In this document: positions 1 to 5,790 of the stretch, piece by piece
Layout: each line of letters begins with the position of its first letter
Numbering within the stretch: the first letter of the stretch is position 1
Assembly: GCA_946481265.1 (NCBI GenBank)
Contig: CAMLNE010000260.1
Coordinates: 1-6,127 of the forward strand
Reading direction: 5' to 3'
Length of the DNA: 6,127 nucleotides
DNA from: an uncultured Panacagrimonas sp.
GTDB lineage: Bacteria; Pseudomonadota; Gammaproteobacteria; Nevskiales; Nevskiaceae
The notes under the pieces: generated by a model
Database searches by the model: none
Seen by the model: the letters and a program-made list of their open reading frames with translations, nothing else
What the model was told of the DNA's origin: nothing
Made by a program: the position numbers and the translations under genes

Positions 1-2
1 TC

Positions 3-149
3 GAAAAGAGCATGTATGGCCGCAAGTACATGGGCATCGACCGCTGCACCTGGCTCTTCGACGACAAGGGCGAGCTGCGGCAGGTCTGGCGTGGCGTGAA
101 GGTGAAGGGCCACGCCGCCGCCGTCCTCGAAGCCGTCAAGGCGCTGTAA
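3..149 (+). CDS. bcp: Thioredoxin-dependent peroxiredoxin Bcp, C-terminal part (5' truncated by window edge)
   Basis: The reading frame is open from the window edge to the TAA at 147-149 and gives 48 residues. They read like the end of the Bcp/PrxQ family: a K-S-M-Y-G-R-K-Y-M-G-I block, then R-C-T-W-L-F-D with the D-x-x-G-E turn, then a closing amphipathic helix (HAAAVLEAVKAL). E. coli Bcp ends with an equivalent K-x-x-x-G-K-x-Y-x-G-I block, an F-L-I-D-x-D-G strand and a helix. Bcp is a cytosolic peroxidase that reduces H2O2 and organic hydroperoxides using thioredoxin. The peroxidatic cysteine lies upstream of the window, so activity cannot be judged here. The frame stays open past the stop, without another stop, into the following phoH-like gene, but no usable start codon lies between them. 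Confidence 0.82.
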   Translation, partial: EKSMYGRKYMGIDRCTWLFDDKGELRQVWRGVKVKGHAAAVLEAVKAL

Positions 150-186
150 AGCTCCACTGATCTACAACCACTCCATGCTTCCACCG

Positions 187-220
187 TCTGGCCGCCCGCG
201 CGGCCGGAGCGGCGCCGCTC
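187..220 (+). terminator. Two adjoining GC-rich dyads after bcp, weak terminator candidate
   Basis: Two inverted repeats overlap by two bases in the 108-nt gap between bcp and the phoH-like gene. The first (187-208) can pair TCTGGCCGC with GCGGCCGGA around a four-base loop, nine pairs including one T-G wobble. The second (207-220) is a perfect 14-bp palindrome, GAGCGGCGCCGCTC, followed by TCGTTTTC. The downstream T-run is short and interrupted, so this is at best a leaky intrinsic terminator for bcp. It could also be RNA structure in the leader of the next gene. Because the whole gap is very GC-rich, some of this symmetry may be accidental. Confidence 0.28.
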
Positions 221-257
221 TCGTTTTCGCGCCGACACCCAGGCCGCCCCTGAACCG

Positions 258-1691
258 ATGACGGACCCCGTGAAGAAGAAAATTTTCGTGCTGGACACCA
301 ACGTGCTGATGCACGACCCGACCAGCCTGTTCCGCTTCGAGGAACATGATCTGTTCATCCCGATGGTCGTGCTCGAGGAACTCGACGGCCTGAAGAAGGG
401 CACCAGCGAGCCGGCACGCACCGCACGCCAGGTCAGTCGCCTGCTCGACGAGCTGATCGCGGACAAGGATCACGCGCAGATCGAGAAGGGGCTGGTGCTG
501 CCGACCAGCTTCGTCAAGCGCAACGGCGGCGGCAAGCACGGCGAGCCGGCCAGCGGCCGACTGTTCTTCCAGACCCGGCCGACGGAGAGCACGCTGCCCG
601 GCATCCTGCCCGGCAACAAGCCCGACAACGCGATCCTGCTCAGCGCCCTGTCGCTGCAGGGCCAGCATTCGGCCCGCCAGATCACGCTGGTCAGCAAGGA
701 CATCAACCTTCGCATCAAGGCGACGATCGTCGGTGTCCACACCGAGGACTACCACAACGACCAGGTGCTGGAGGATGCCGACCTCCTCCCCACCGGCTAT
801 GCCGAGCTGCCCGAGAATTTCTGGGAATCGCACGGCGACAAGATGGAGAGCTGGCAGGACGAACGCGGCCGCGCCTGCTACCGGGTGCACGGCCCGAGCG
901 TGAAGGACCTGTATCTCAACCAGTTCCTGTACCTGCCGGACGACGATCGCGACCGTGGCCTGGAGCTGGTGGTGGACAAGCTGGAGGACGATTCGGCCAC
1001 CCTGCGCGTGATCCGCGACTACCGCGCCAGCAAGTCCCCCGTCTGGGGCATCCATGCCAAGAACCGCGAGCAGAACTTCGCGCTCAACCTGCTGCTCGAT
1101 CCCGACATCGACTTCGTCACGATCCTGGGCACGGCCGGCACCGGCAAGACCCTGCTGACGCTCGCCGCCGGCCTGGCGCAGGTTCTCGATGAGCCTCGCT
1201 ACCGCGAGATCATCATGACCCGCGTGACCGTGCCACTGGGCGAGGACATCGGCTTCCTGCCGGGGACCGAGGAAGAGAAGATGACGCCGTGGATGGGCGC
1301 GCTGATGGACAACCTCGAGGTGCTCACCCAGAACGGTCATGCCGGCGACTGGGAACGCGCGGCGACCAACGACCTGCTGTCCAAGCGCATCAAGATCCGC
1401 TCGCTCAACTTCATGCGCGGACGCACCTTCCTCAACCGCTACATCATCCTCGACGAAGCGCAGAACCTGACCGCCAAGCAGATGAAGACCCTGGTCACGC
1501 GCTGCGGCCCGGGCACGAAGATTGTCTGCCTGGGCAACCTCTCGCAGATCGACACGCCCTACCTGTCCGAGACGACCTCGGGGCTGACCTACGTGGTCGA
1601 CCGCTTCCGCGGCTGGCAGCATGGTGGGCACGTCACGCTGGCGCGCGGCGAGCGTTCACGTCTGGCGGCGCATGCTTCGGACATCCTGTAA
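258..1691 (+). CDS. PIN domain-PhoH ATPase (PhoH2/YlaK-type)
   Basis: This 477-aa protein joins an N-terminal PIN nuclease fold to a C-terminal PhoH P-loop ATPase. PIN acidic positions are visible: D13 in VLDTNVLMHD, E40/E41 in VVLEELDGLKKG, D123 in NKPDNAILL and D148 in LVSKDINLR. The ATPase has a Walker A GTAGTGKT at 291-298, the PhoH signature around DIGFLPGTEEEKM, and a Walker B IILDEAQN at 396-403. Characterised PIN-PhoH proteins are RNA helicases/ribonucleases, so a cytosolic RNA-unwinding and cleaving role is inferred. Length fits the two-domain family. ATG 258 is the only ATG, GTG or TTG start in frame between the bcp stop and the PIN motif, but it has no Shine-Dalgarno. The next gene begins 18 nt after the stop, so they are probably cotranscribed. 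The family is often annotated simply as phoH, but it differs from the shorter PhoH that has no PIN domain. Confidence 0.93.
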   Translation: MTDPVKKKIFVLDTNVLMHDPTSLFRFEEHDLFIPMVVLEELDGLKKGTSEPARTARQVSRLLDELIADKDHAQIEKGLVLPTSFVKRNGGGKHGEPASGRLFFQTRPTESTLPGILPGNKPDNAILLSALSLQGQHSARQITLVSKDINLRIKATIVGVHTEDYHNDQVLEDADLLPTGYAELPENFWESHGDKMESWQDERGRACYRVHGPSVKDLYLNQFLYLPDDDRDRGLELVVDKLEDDSATLRVIRDYRASKSPVWGIHAKNREQNFALNLLLDPDIDFVTILGTAGTGKTLLTLAAGLAQVLDEPRYREIIMTRVTVPLGEDIGFLPGTEEEKMTPWMGALMDNLEVLTQNGHAGDWERAATNDLLSKRIKIRSLNFMRGRTFLNRYIILDEAQNLTAKQMKTLVTRCGPGTKIVCLGNLSQIDTPYLSETTSGLTYVVDRFRGWQHGGHVTLARGERSRLAAHASDIL

Positions 1692-1709
1692 CCGACCCCT
1701 GGAATTCAC

Positions 1710-2042
1710 ATGCTCGGAAAACTGGCCAAGGGAGTGAAGGACGGTGCGCTCGGCATCGCACTCAAGGCCTATGTCAACGACCGCCTGAGCGACTACGGCG
1801 AAGTGCTCGACTGCTCGGTGGACACCGGCAAGGGCCGCATCGCGGTGCGCGCGCTGCTCAAGGGCGAGAAGGACCCCATCAACGCGGCGGTGGAGAAGTA
1901 CGAACTCGAGCGCGAGGGCGACAGCGTCTACGCCATCCTGCGCAACTTCTCGAGCTCTCGTCCCTGGCTGACCCTGCTGCTCGGCAAGCTGTTCACCGGC
2001 AAGCGCTACAAGCTGCCGTCCGCCGTGCGCAACCTGCTCTAG
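1710..2042 (+). CDS. Hypothetical protein, 110 aa, between phoH-like gene and aguB
   Basis: I do not recognise this family. The protein is small, basic at both ends and soluble-looking. An amphipathic N-terminal segment (about 1-30, MLGKLAKGVKDGALGIALKAYVNDRL) leads into alternating strands (about 34-50 and 60-78, for example GRIAVRALLKG and DSVYAILRNFS). A short hydrophobic stretch (WLTLLLGKLF, about 86-95) is followed by a basic tail. There is no signal peptide, and the hydrophobic stretch is too short for a confident membrane helix. The amphipathic start plus strands could suit a lipid- or membrane-surface protein, but that is speculation. ATG 1710 is preceded by a weak GGAA. Spacing of 18 nt from the gene before and 8 nt to the next start argues for an operon. 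Coding status is supported by this fit and by codon use like the neighbours, with G or C at most third positions. Confidence 0.75.
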   Translation: MLGKLAKGVKDGALGIALKAYVNDRLSDYGEVLDCSVDTGKGRIAVRALLKGEKDPINAAVEKYELEREGDSVYAILRNFSSSRPWLTLLLGKLFTGKRYKLPSAVRNLL

Positions 2043-2050
2043 CCGCCGCC

Positions 2051-2962
2051 GTGAACCGCGAACGCGAACTCCGTGTCGGCCTGGTCCAGCAGCCCTGCGT
2101 GGACAACCGGGAACAGAACCTTGCCACCTCCGAGGCCGGCATCCGCGAGGCGGCCCAGCTCGGCGCGCGGCTGGTGCTGCTGCAGGAGCTGCATACCTCG
2201 CTGTACTTCTGCCAGCACGAGTCGACCGACCTGTTCGACCTGGCCGAACCGATCCCGGGCCCGTCCACGCAGTTCCTGTCGAAGCTGGCCAGGGAACTGG
2301 ACATCGTGCGGGTGGGCTCGCTGTTCGAGCGTCGCGCGGCTGGCCTCTACCACAACACGGCGGTGGTCCTGGAAAAGGACGGCTCGCTGGCCGGCATCTA
2401 CCGCAAGATGCATATCCCGGACGATCCGGGCTACTACGAGAAGTTCTACTTCACGCCGGGCGATGCCTCACCCGCCGCCGGCGGCCCCGGCTTCACGCCG
2501 ATCCAGACCAGCGTGGGCAGGCTCGGCGTGCTGGTGTGCTGGGACCAGTGGTATCCCGAGGCGGCGCGCCTGATGGCCCTGGCCGGCGCCGAGCTGCTGC
2601 TCTACCCGACCGCCATCGGCTGGAATCCGGACGATCCTGCCGACGAGCGCGAACGCCAGTGCGATGCCTGGGTGACGATCCAGCGTGCGCACGCCGTTGC
2701 CAACGGCCTGCCGGTACTGGTCGCCAACCGCGTTGGCCACGAGGCCGACCCCAGCGGGCAGTCGAAGGGCGCGCAGTTCTGGGGTCATAGCTTCGTCGCC
2801 GGTCCGCAGGGCGAGGTGCTGGTCAAATCGGGCGACGCGCCCGAGGTGCTGGTCGTCGACGTCGATCTCCAGCGCAGCGAGAACGTACGCCGCTGGTGGC
2901 CCTTCCTGCGCGACCGCCGCGTGGACGCCTACGCCGACCTGGGCAAACGCTTCCGGGACTGA
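2051..2962 (+). CDS. aguB: N-carbamoylputrescine amidase, GTG start
   Basis: This 303-aa nitrilase-superfamily enzyme hydrolyses N-carbamoylputrescine to putrescine, ammonia and CO2, the last step of the agmatine deiminase route. The Glu-Lys-Cys triad is present: E46 in LLQELHTSLYF, K119 in YRKMHIPDDPGYYEKFYF and C163 in VLVCWDQWYPEA. A further conserved glutamate is E130. The block around K119 and the C163 context are characteristic of AguB rather than of beta-ureidopropionase or general nitrilases. GTG 2051 was chosen because it lies 8 nt after the previous stop and gives the expected N-terminus (LRVGLVQQ) and family length. The open frame extends much further left, but only as an out-of-frame shadow of the phoH-like gene, and the first in-frame ATG inside (M120) is far too late. 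I see no Shine-Dalgarno, so translation may be coupled to the upstream gene. Agmatine deiminase (aguA), the usual neighbour, is not in the window. Confidence 0.93.
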   Translation: MNRERELRVGLVQQPCVDNREQNLATSEAGIREAAQLGARLVLLQELHTSLYFCQHESTDLFDLAEPIPGPSTQFLSKLARELDIVRVGSLFERRAAGLYHNTAVVLEKDGSLAGIYRKMHIPDDPGYYEKFYFTPGDASPAAGGPGFTPIQTSVGRLGVLVCWDQWYPEAARLMALAGAELLLYPTAIGWNPDDPADERERQCDAWVTIQRAHAVANGLPVLVANRVGHEADPSGQSKGAQFWGHSFVAGPQGEVLVKSGDAPEVLVVDVDLQRSENVRRWWPFLRDRRVDAYADLGKRFRD

Positions 2963-2965
2963 GTC

Positions 2966-2982
2966 CGGCGCGCACTGCGCCG
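2966..2982. other. Stem-loop just after aguB
   Basis: A perfect six-pair hairpin, CGGCGC / GCGCCG with a five-base loop, starts 4 nt after the aguB stop codon. No T-run follows, so it is not a textbook intrinsic terminator. It could stabilise the 3' end of the mRNA. Its left arm is part of CCGGCGCG (2965-2972), which recurs at 3006-3013 and in inverse form at 3040-3047. Confidence 0.4.
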
Positions 2983-3005
2983 ACGTGGCGACGTGCCAAG
3001 CGAAG

Positions 3006-3047
3006 CCGGCGCGTCCCCGGGCACGGGAAGCAGCACCTCCGCGCCGG
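3006..3047. repeat. 8-bp inverted repeat in the aguB/ald convergent spacer
   Basis: CCGGCGCG at 3006-3013 is matched by its exact complement CGCGCCGG at 3040-3047. The 26-nt interval itself holds a small CCCG/CGGG dyad (CCCGGGCACGGG). The element lies midway between two converging genes and would form the same structure in either transcript, so a shared role in stopping or stabilising both mRNAs is possible. No T-tract flanks it on either strand. Confidence 0.4.
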
Positions 3048-3061
3048 ACGGACCGTGTGGG

Positions 3062-3080
3062 CCGCGTGCCTTACACGCGG
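3062..3080 (-). terminator. Stem-loop downstream of ald, weak terminator candidate
   Basis: A perfect seven-pair hairpin, CCGCGTG / CACGCGG with a five-base loop, begins 22 nt beyond the ald stop codon on the minus strand. It is the strongest compact stem on the ald side of the spacer. No T-run follows on the minus strand, so either termination here does not rely on a classic U-tract or the stem serves another purpose. Confidence 0.3.
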
Positions 3081-3102
3081 GATGCCACGTCCTGCGCTGC
3101 GC

Positions 3103-4245
3103 TCATGCGTGTTCCGGGTGTACCCACCAGGGCCTGAGCGCGTCGGTCGCGGGCGTGTAGTCCAGTCCCAGGGACTCCGCCACCGCGGCGTGGGTGATGC
3201 GTCCGGAATGCAGGTTCAGCCCCTCGCGCAGCCCGGCGTCGTCCAGCAGCGCCCGCCCGGCGCCCTTGTCCGCAAGCGCCAGCACGAAGGGCAGCGTCGC
3301 ATTGGTCAGGGCAAAGGTGGAGGTGCGCGCCACCGCTCCGGGCATGTTCGCCACGCAGTAGTGCACCACGCCCTCCTCGACATAGGTCGGGGCATCGTGC
3401 GTGGTCGGCCGCGAGGTCTCGAAGCAGCCGCCCTGGTCGATCGCCACGTCGACCACCACCGCGCCGCGTTTCATGCGGCGCAGGTGCTCGCGCGTCACCA
3501 GCCGCGGCGCGCTGGCGCCCGGCACCAGCACCGCACCGATCACCAAGTCGGCCTGCGCGGTGGTCTGCTCGATGGCATCGCGCGTGGAATAGAGCGTGAT
3601 CAGGCGGCCCTGGAAATCCTCGTCGATCTGCTTGAGCCGCGGCAGCGAGTGGTCGAGCACCGTCACGCGCGCGCCCATGCCCAGGGCGATGCGTGCGGCG
3701 TTGCGGCCCACCACGCCGCCCCCGATCACCAGTACCTCGGCCGGGGATACCCCGGGTACCCCACCGAGCAGCAGCCCGATGCCGCCCTGCGCCTTCTCCA
3801 GCGCGTGCGCGCCCGCCTGGATCGCCATGCGGCCGGCCACCTCGCTCATCGGCGCGAGCAGGGGCAGACCGCCCTGCCCGTCCCCCACCGTCTCGTAGGC
3901 GATGCCGATGCAGCCGGAATCGAGCAGCGCGCGCGCCTGCTGCGGATCGGGCGCCAGGTGCAGGTAGGTGAACAGCGTCTGTCCCGCCCGCAGCAGCGCG
4001 CACTCGCGCGGCTGCGGCTCCTTGACCTTCACGATCAGTTCGCAGCCGCCGAACAGTTCCTCGGCGCGGGTCACGATCCGCGCGCCGAGCTTGCGATAGG
4101 CTTCATCGGACAAGCCGATGCCCTCGCCCGCCTGCGATTCGATCCAGACCTCATGACCATGCGCCACCAGCTCGCGCACCCCGGCCGGGGTCAGACCGAC
4201 GCGGTACTCGTGAACCTTGACCTCCCGTGGTGTGCCGACGCGCAT
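3103..4245 (-). CDS. ald: Alanine dehydrogenase (NAD-dependent)
   Basis: This 380-aa protein is a complete alanine dehydrogenase, a cytosolic enzyme that interconverts L-alanine and pyruvate plus ammonium with NAD(H). Opening [20 protein letters not shown] is typical. Residues known from the M. tuberculosis enzyme occur at identical positions: R15 and K75 (substrate), H96 (catalytic) and D270 (in [11 protein letters not shown]). The Rossmann NAD loop is [10 protein letters not shown] at 175-184, with D198 ending the second strand where it can hold the ribose. The start at 4245 is preferred over an in-frame ATG nine codons upstream. A strong AGGAGG (minus strand, 4254-4259) sits 8 nt before it, and family members start there. 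The gene converges with aguB and diverges from the small membrane-protein gene across only 53 nt. It could support growth on alanine or keep redox balance at low oxygen; no regulator is in view. Confidence 0.96.
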   Translation of the reverse strand: MRVGTPREVKVHEYRVGLTPAGVRELVAHGHEVWIESQAGEGIGLSDEAYRKLGARIVTRAEELFGGCELIVKVKEPQPRECALLRAGQTLFTYLHLAPDPQQARALLDSGCIGIAYETVGDGQGGLPLLAPMSEVAGRMAIQAGAHALEKAQGGIGLLLGGVPGVSPAEVLVIGGGVVGRNAARIALGMGARVTVLDHSLPRLKQIDEDFQGRLITLYSTRDAIEQTTAQADLVIGAVLVPGASAPRLVTREHLRRMKRGAVVVDVAIDQGGCFETSRPTTHDAPTYVEEGVVHYCVANMPGAVARTSTFALTNATLPFVLALADKGAGRALLDDAGLREGLNLHSGRITHAAVAESLGLDYTPATDALRPWWVHPEHA

Positions 4246-4253
4246 CGCATGTT

Positions 4254-4259
4254 CCTCCT
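4254..4259 (-). promoter_or_regulatory. Strong ribosome binding site fixing the ald start
   Basis: AGGAGG on the minus strand lies 8 nt from the ATG ending at 4243. It decides between two in-frame ATG codons, since the upstream one at 4270-4272 would place this motif inside the coding region. An out-of-frame ATG lies between the motif and the true start but leads to no protein of note. Confidence 0.8.
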
Positions 4260-4298
4260 GCGGGGACTCCACCCTGCCCTGTCCCGACCGGCGCGCCG

Positions 4299-4652
4299 AT
4301 GAACCGTCGGTCCGGCATGCCGGCGCCAGGCGCGGTGGGCGCGCTGATCGCCGCCATCGGCTTCGGGGTGGCGGTCTGGTATGGCTGGGAGTGGTACCAC
4401 GTTCCGCGCTGGAGCGAACAGGAGATCGTCGGCTCGGTCGAGCTCAACCTTGCGCTCGATCTGAGCCGGCAGCCGCCGGACAGCCTGACCGCCGAGGCCC
4501 GCGACCAGCTGCGCGCGCAGATCCGCCGCGAGGTCGAGGCGCAGATCGCAAGAGAGGTCGAGGAACCGCGCGGCTACACGCTGGCCGGACTGGCGATCGG
4601 CATGTTCGGCCTGCTGCAGATGGCCCTGCGCACCTGGCTGGGGCGGCGCTGA
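4299..4652 (+). CDS. Small two-helix membrane protein, hypothetical
   Basis: The 117-aa product has one hydrophobic helix near the N-terminus (about 11-30, GAVGALIAAIGFGVAVWYGW) and a second near the C-terminus (about 93-110, YTLAGLAIGMFGLLQMAL). They are joined by a hydrophilic stretch rich in charged residues. Residues 63-89 look like a continuous amphipathic, highly charged helix (LTAEARDQLRAQIRREVEAQ and onward). The second helix is followed by a basic end (RTWLGRR). The likely picture is an inner-membrane hairpin with both ends on the same side and the charged helix on the other. I do not recognise the family. ATG 4299 was chosen because the frame's earlier ATG (4227) would overlap the start of ald; a later ATG at 4317 is also possible, and neither has a clear ribosome site. 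A terminator-like hairpin follows about 100 nt downstream. Confidence 0.66.
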   Translation: MNRRSGMPAPGAVGALIAAIGFGVAVWYGWEWYHVPRWSEQEIVGSVELNLALDLSRQPPDSLTAEARDQLRAQIRREVEAQIAREVEEPRGYTLAGLAIGMFGLLQMALRTWLGRR

Positions 4653-4752
4653 GGGCGAAGCCCGGCCGGCCAGCGCCTGCGGCGCGACGCCAGCACGACG
4701 CACCGTTGCGGCGGCGCGCCGGGCTGACGCTGCACGTTCGCGGCGCGAAGAT
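4653..4752. other. Intergenic stretch with no recognisable feature
   Basis: This is the first part of the 247-nt spacer between the small membrane-protein gene and the DGPF gene. It is GC-rich. I find no convincing coding region, RNA gene, repeat or regulatory site in it. Structure begins only at the hairpin starting at 4753. Confidence 0.5.
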
Positions 4753-4793
4753 TTCACGCCGGCACATCGGCCTGGCGCGACGTGGATTTTTTT
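4753..4793 (+). terminator. Probable intrinsic terminator ending in seven T
   Basis: TTCACG (4753-4758) can pair with CGTGGA (4781-4786), six pairs including one T-G. Inside it, CCGGC pairs with GCC(T)GG across one bulged base, leaving a small internal bulge on the right side. The stem is followed immediately by TTTTTTT at 4787-4793, the longest T-run in the spacer. The arrangement fits Rho-independent termination of plus-strand transcription from the small membrane-protein gene. The stem is imperfect, so efficiency is uncertain. It sits directly before the promoter-like motif at 4803 and would insulate the downstream operon. Confidence 0.5.
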
Positions 4794-4802
4794 GCGAGGG
4801 CG

Positions 4803-4829
4803 TGTCGATTGCGCCCGGTGCCGTTCGTC
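4803..4829 (+). promoter_or_regulatory. Candidate ECF42-group sigma factor promoter
   Basis: TGTCGA at 4803-4808 is followed after exactly 17 nt by CGTC at 4826-4829. From memory, ECF42 sigma factors, which control DGPF-protein genes, recognise TGTCGA at -35 and CGA/TC at -10. The -35 is a full match and the -10 fits the second variant. Transcription would start around 4836-4840, leaving a leader of about 60 nt before the DGPF gene at 4900. The site comes just after the terminator-like hairpin. The other TGTCGA copies I found (2277 plus strand; 1549, 3377, 5435 and 5960 minus strand) all lie inside genes and lack CGAC or CGTC at the same distance. The pattern is seen directly; its function is inferred. 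Confidence 0.55.
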
Positions 4830-4887
4830 GATTCACCAGGAGCGCGCGGAAGCAGACCCCGGCCGCCGCGGTCCCACCCCCCGAACC

Positions 4888-4893
4888 AAGGAG
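4888..4893 (+). promoter_or_regulatory. Ribosome binding site deciding the DGPF gene start
   Basis: AAGGAG touches the ATG at 4894 directly, which is too close for that start, but stands 6 nt before the ATG at 4900. The second ATG is therefore the better start, which also gives the usual family N-terminus MRVMVMVKATKDSE. Confidence 0.75.
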
Positions 4894-4899
4894 ATGAAC

Positions 4900-5325
4900 A
4901 TGCGCGTCATGGTGATGGTGAAAGCGACGAAGGATTCCGAGCAGGGCGTGATGCCCACCGAGGAGCTGCTCACGCAGATGGGCCGCTTCAACGACGAACT
5001 GGTGAAGGCCGGCGTCATGCTGGCCGGCGAAGGACTGCATCCGAGCTCGAAGGGCAAGCGCGTGCTGTTTTCCGGCCGCAACCGGACGGTGACCGATGGA
5101 CCCTTCACCGAGACCAAGGAGCTGGTCGCCGGCTTCTGGCTGTGGCAGGTCCGCTCGATCGATGAAGCGGTGGAATGGGTCAAGCGCTGCCCCAACCCGA
5201 TGTTCGGCGACTCGGAGATCGAGATCCGGCCGGTGTTCGAGGCCGAGGATTTCGGCGCCGAGTTCACGCCCGAGCTGCGTGAACAGGAAGAGCGCCAGCG
5301 CGCGCAGATCGCGGCACGCAGCTGA
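4900..5325 (+). CDS. DGPF/YCII-domain protein
   Basis: This 141-aa protein belongs to the YCII-related DGPF family. The naming motif is present: D66-G67-P68-F69 in VTDGPFTETKELVAGFWLW, followed by the SIDEAVEWVKRCP helix and a strand ending EIEIRPVFE. The N-terminus MRVMVMVKATKDSEQGVMPT is the typical first strand, and the C-terminal 20 residues are a charged, probably helical tail. Length matches the family. The fold is a ferredoxin-like dimeric alpha/beta barrel, but no reaction has been firmly assigned to DGPF proteins. They are known mainly as the conserved neighbours and targets of ECF42 sigma factors. Here the gene starts a probable operon: the VOC-family gene begins 27 nt after its stop and the transporter follows. 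A well-placed AAGGAG precedes it, and a candidate ECF42 promoter lies about 70 nt upstream. Confidence 0.9.
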   Translation: MRVMVMVKATKDSEQGVMPTEELLTQMGRFNDELVKAGVMLAGEGLHPSSKGKRVLFSGRNRTVTDGPFTETKELVAGFWLWQVRSIDEAVEWVKRCPNPMFGDSEIEIRPVFEAEDFGAEFTPELREQEERQRAQIAARS

Positions 5326-5352
5326 TCCGATCCCACCACCCGGAGACAGACC

Positions 5353-5766
5353 ATGCAGATCCAGTCCTATCTCTTCTTCAACGGCAGCTGCGGCGAAGCC
5401 CTCGGTTTCTACGAGAAGGCGCTCGGCGCAAGAGTCGACATGCGCATGACCTTCAAGGAGGCCCCGGAACCGCCGCCGCCGGACATGGTGCCGGCGGACT
5501 GGGGCGACAAGATCATGCACGCGAGCTTCTTCATTGGCGACACGCTGGTGATGGCCTCGGACGGCTGCGACTCCGACTCCCGCGGTTTTTCGGGATTCTC
5601 GCTGTCGCTCAGCGTCAACACCGAGCAGGAAGCCGATCGCTGCTTCGCGGCGCTGTCCGACGGCGGCCAGGTGACGATGCCGCTGGGCCAGACCTTCTGG
5701 TCGCCGCGCTTCGGCATGCTGAAGGATCGCTTCGGCATCGGCTGGATGATCAACCTCGTACCCTGA
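5353..5766 (+). CDS. VOC-superfamily protein, PhnB-like
   Basis: This 137-aa protein has the PhnB-like vicinal-oxygen-chelate layout of two beta-alpha-beta-beta-beta units. The first opens IQSYLFFNGSCGEALGFYEK (3-22) and carries MHASFFIGDTLVMASD (55-70). The second opens GFSLSLSVN and ends FWSPRFGMLKDRFGIGWMIN (115-134), a hallmark of the PhnB/glyoxalase-like branch. Such proteins include dioxygenases, glyoxalases and antibiotic-binding proteins, so the substrate cannot be read from sequence. H56 is a possible metal ligand. Members are sometimes labelled 3-demethylubiquinone methyltransferase, which is a misleading inherited name. A proline-rich loop (38-43) lies between strands. GGAG (5342-5345) stands 7 nt before the ATG. 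Tight spacing on both sides puts it in one operon with the DGPF and transporter genes. Confidence 0.88.
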   Translation: MQIQSYLFFNGSCGEALGFYEKALGARVDMRMTFKEAPEPPPPDMVPADWGDKIMHASFFIGDTLVMASDGCDSDSRGFSGFSLSLSVNTEQEADRCFAALSDGGQVTMPLGQTFWSPRFGMLKDRFGIGWMINLVP

Positions 5767-5790
5767 GGCCGGCGCCCGGGAGAAGACGAC

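Noticed and set aside
147..257. Possible readthrough fusion of bcp with the phoH-like gene, since both share a frame with no other stop between
   Set aside because: A normal TAA ends bcp at the expected family length, and the phoH-like protein is complete from its own ATG. The shared frame is most simply chance.
162..1631. A 489-codon open frame on the minus strand opposite the phoH-like gene
   Set aside because: Its translation shows no recognisable domain and is rich in Val, Gly, Arg and Gln, as expected for a frame antisense to a GC-rich gene. The plus strand has a complete PIN and P-loop protein.
1289..2050. A long N-terminal extension of the amidase reaching into the phoH-like gene
   Set aside because: The extension is an Arg/Gln/Ala-rich out-of-frame reading of two other genes. 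The GTG at 2051 gives the family length and the proper first strand.
2982..2997. Tandem GACGTGGC/GACGTGCC repeat
   Set aside because: Only two imperfect 8-bp copies, no further units nearby; too small to treat as a binding site or repeat array.
2896..4302. A 468-codon plus-strand open frame across the ald region
   Set aside because: It is the antisense shadow of alanine dehydrogenase, rich in His, Arg and Gln, with no domain. The minus-strand protein keeps every catalytic residue.
4792..4899. An extended N-terminus for the DGPF protein from an upstream ATG
   Set aside because: The extra residues do not resemble the family, the segment overlaps the promoter-like motif, and a good ribosome site stands directly before the ATG at 4900.
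4444..5520. A 358-codon minus-strand open frame opposite the DGPF and VOC genes
   Set aside because: It has no domain signature and spans two well-supported plus-strand genes plus their spacer. High GC explains the lack of stops.
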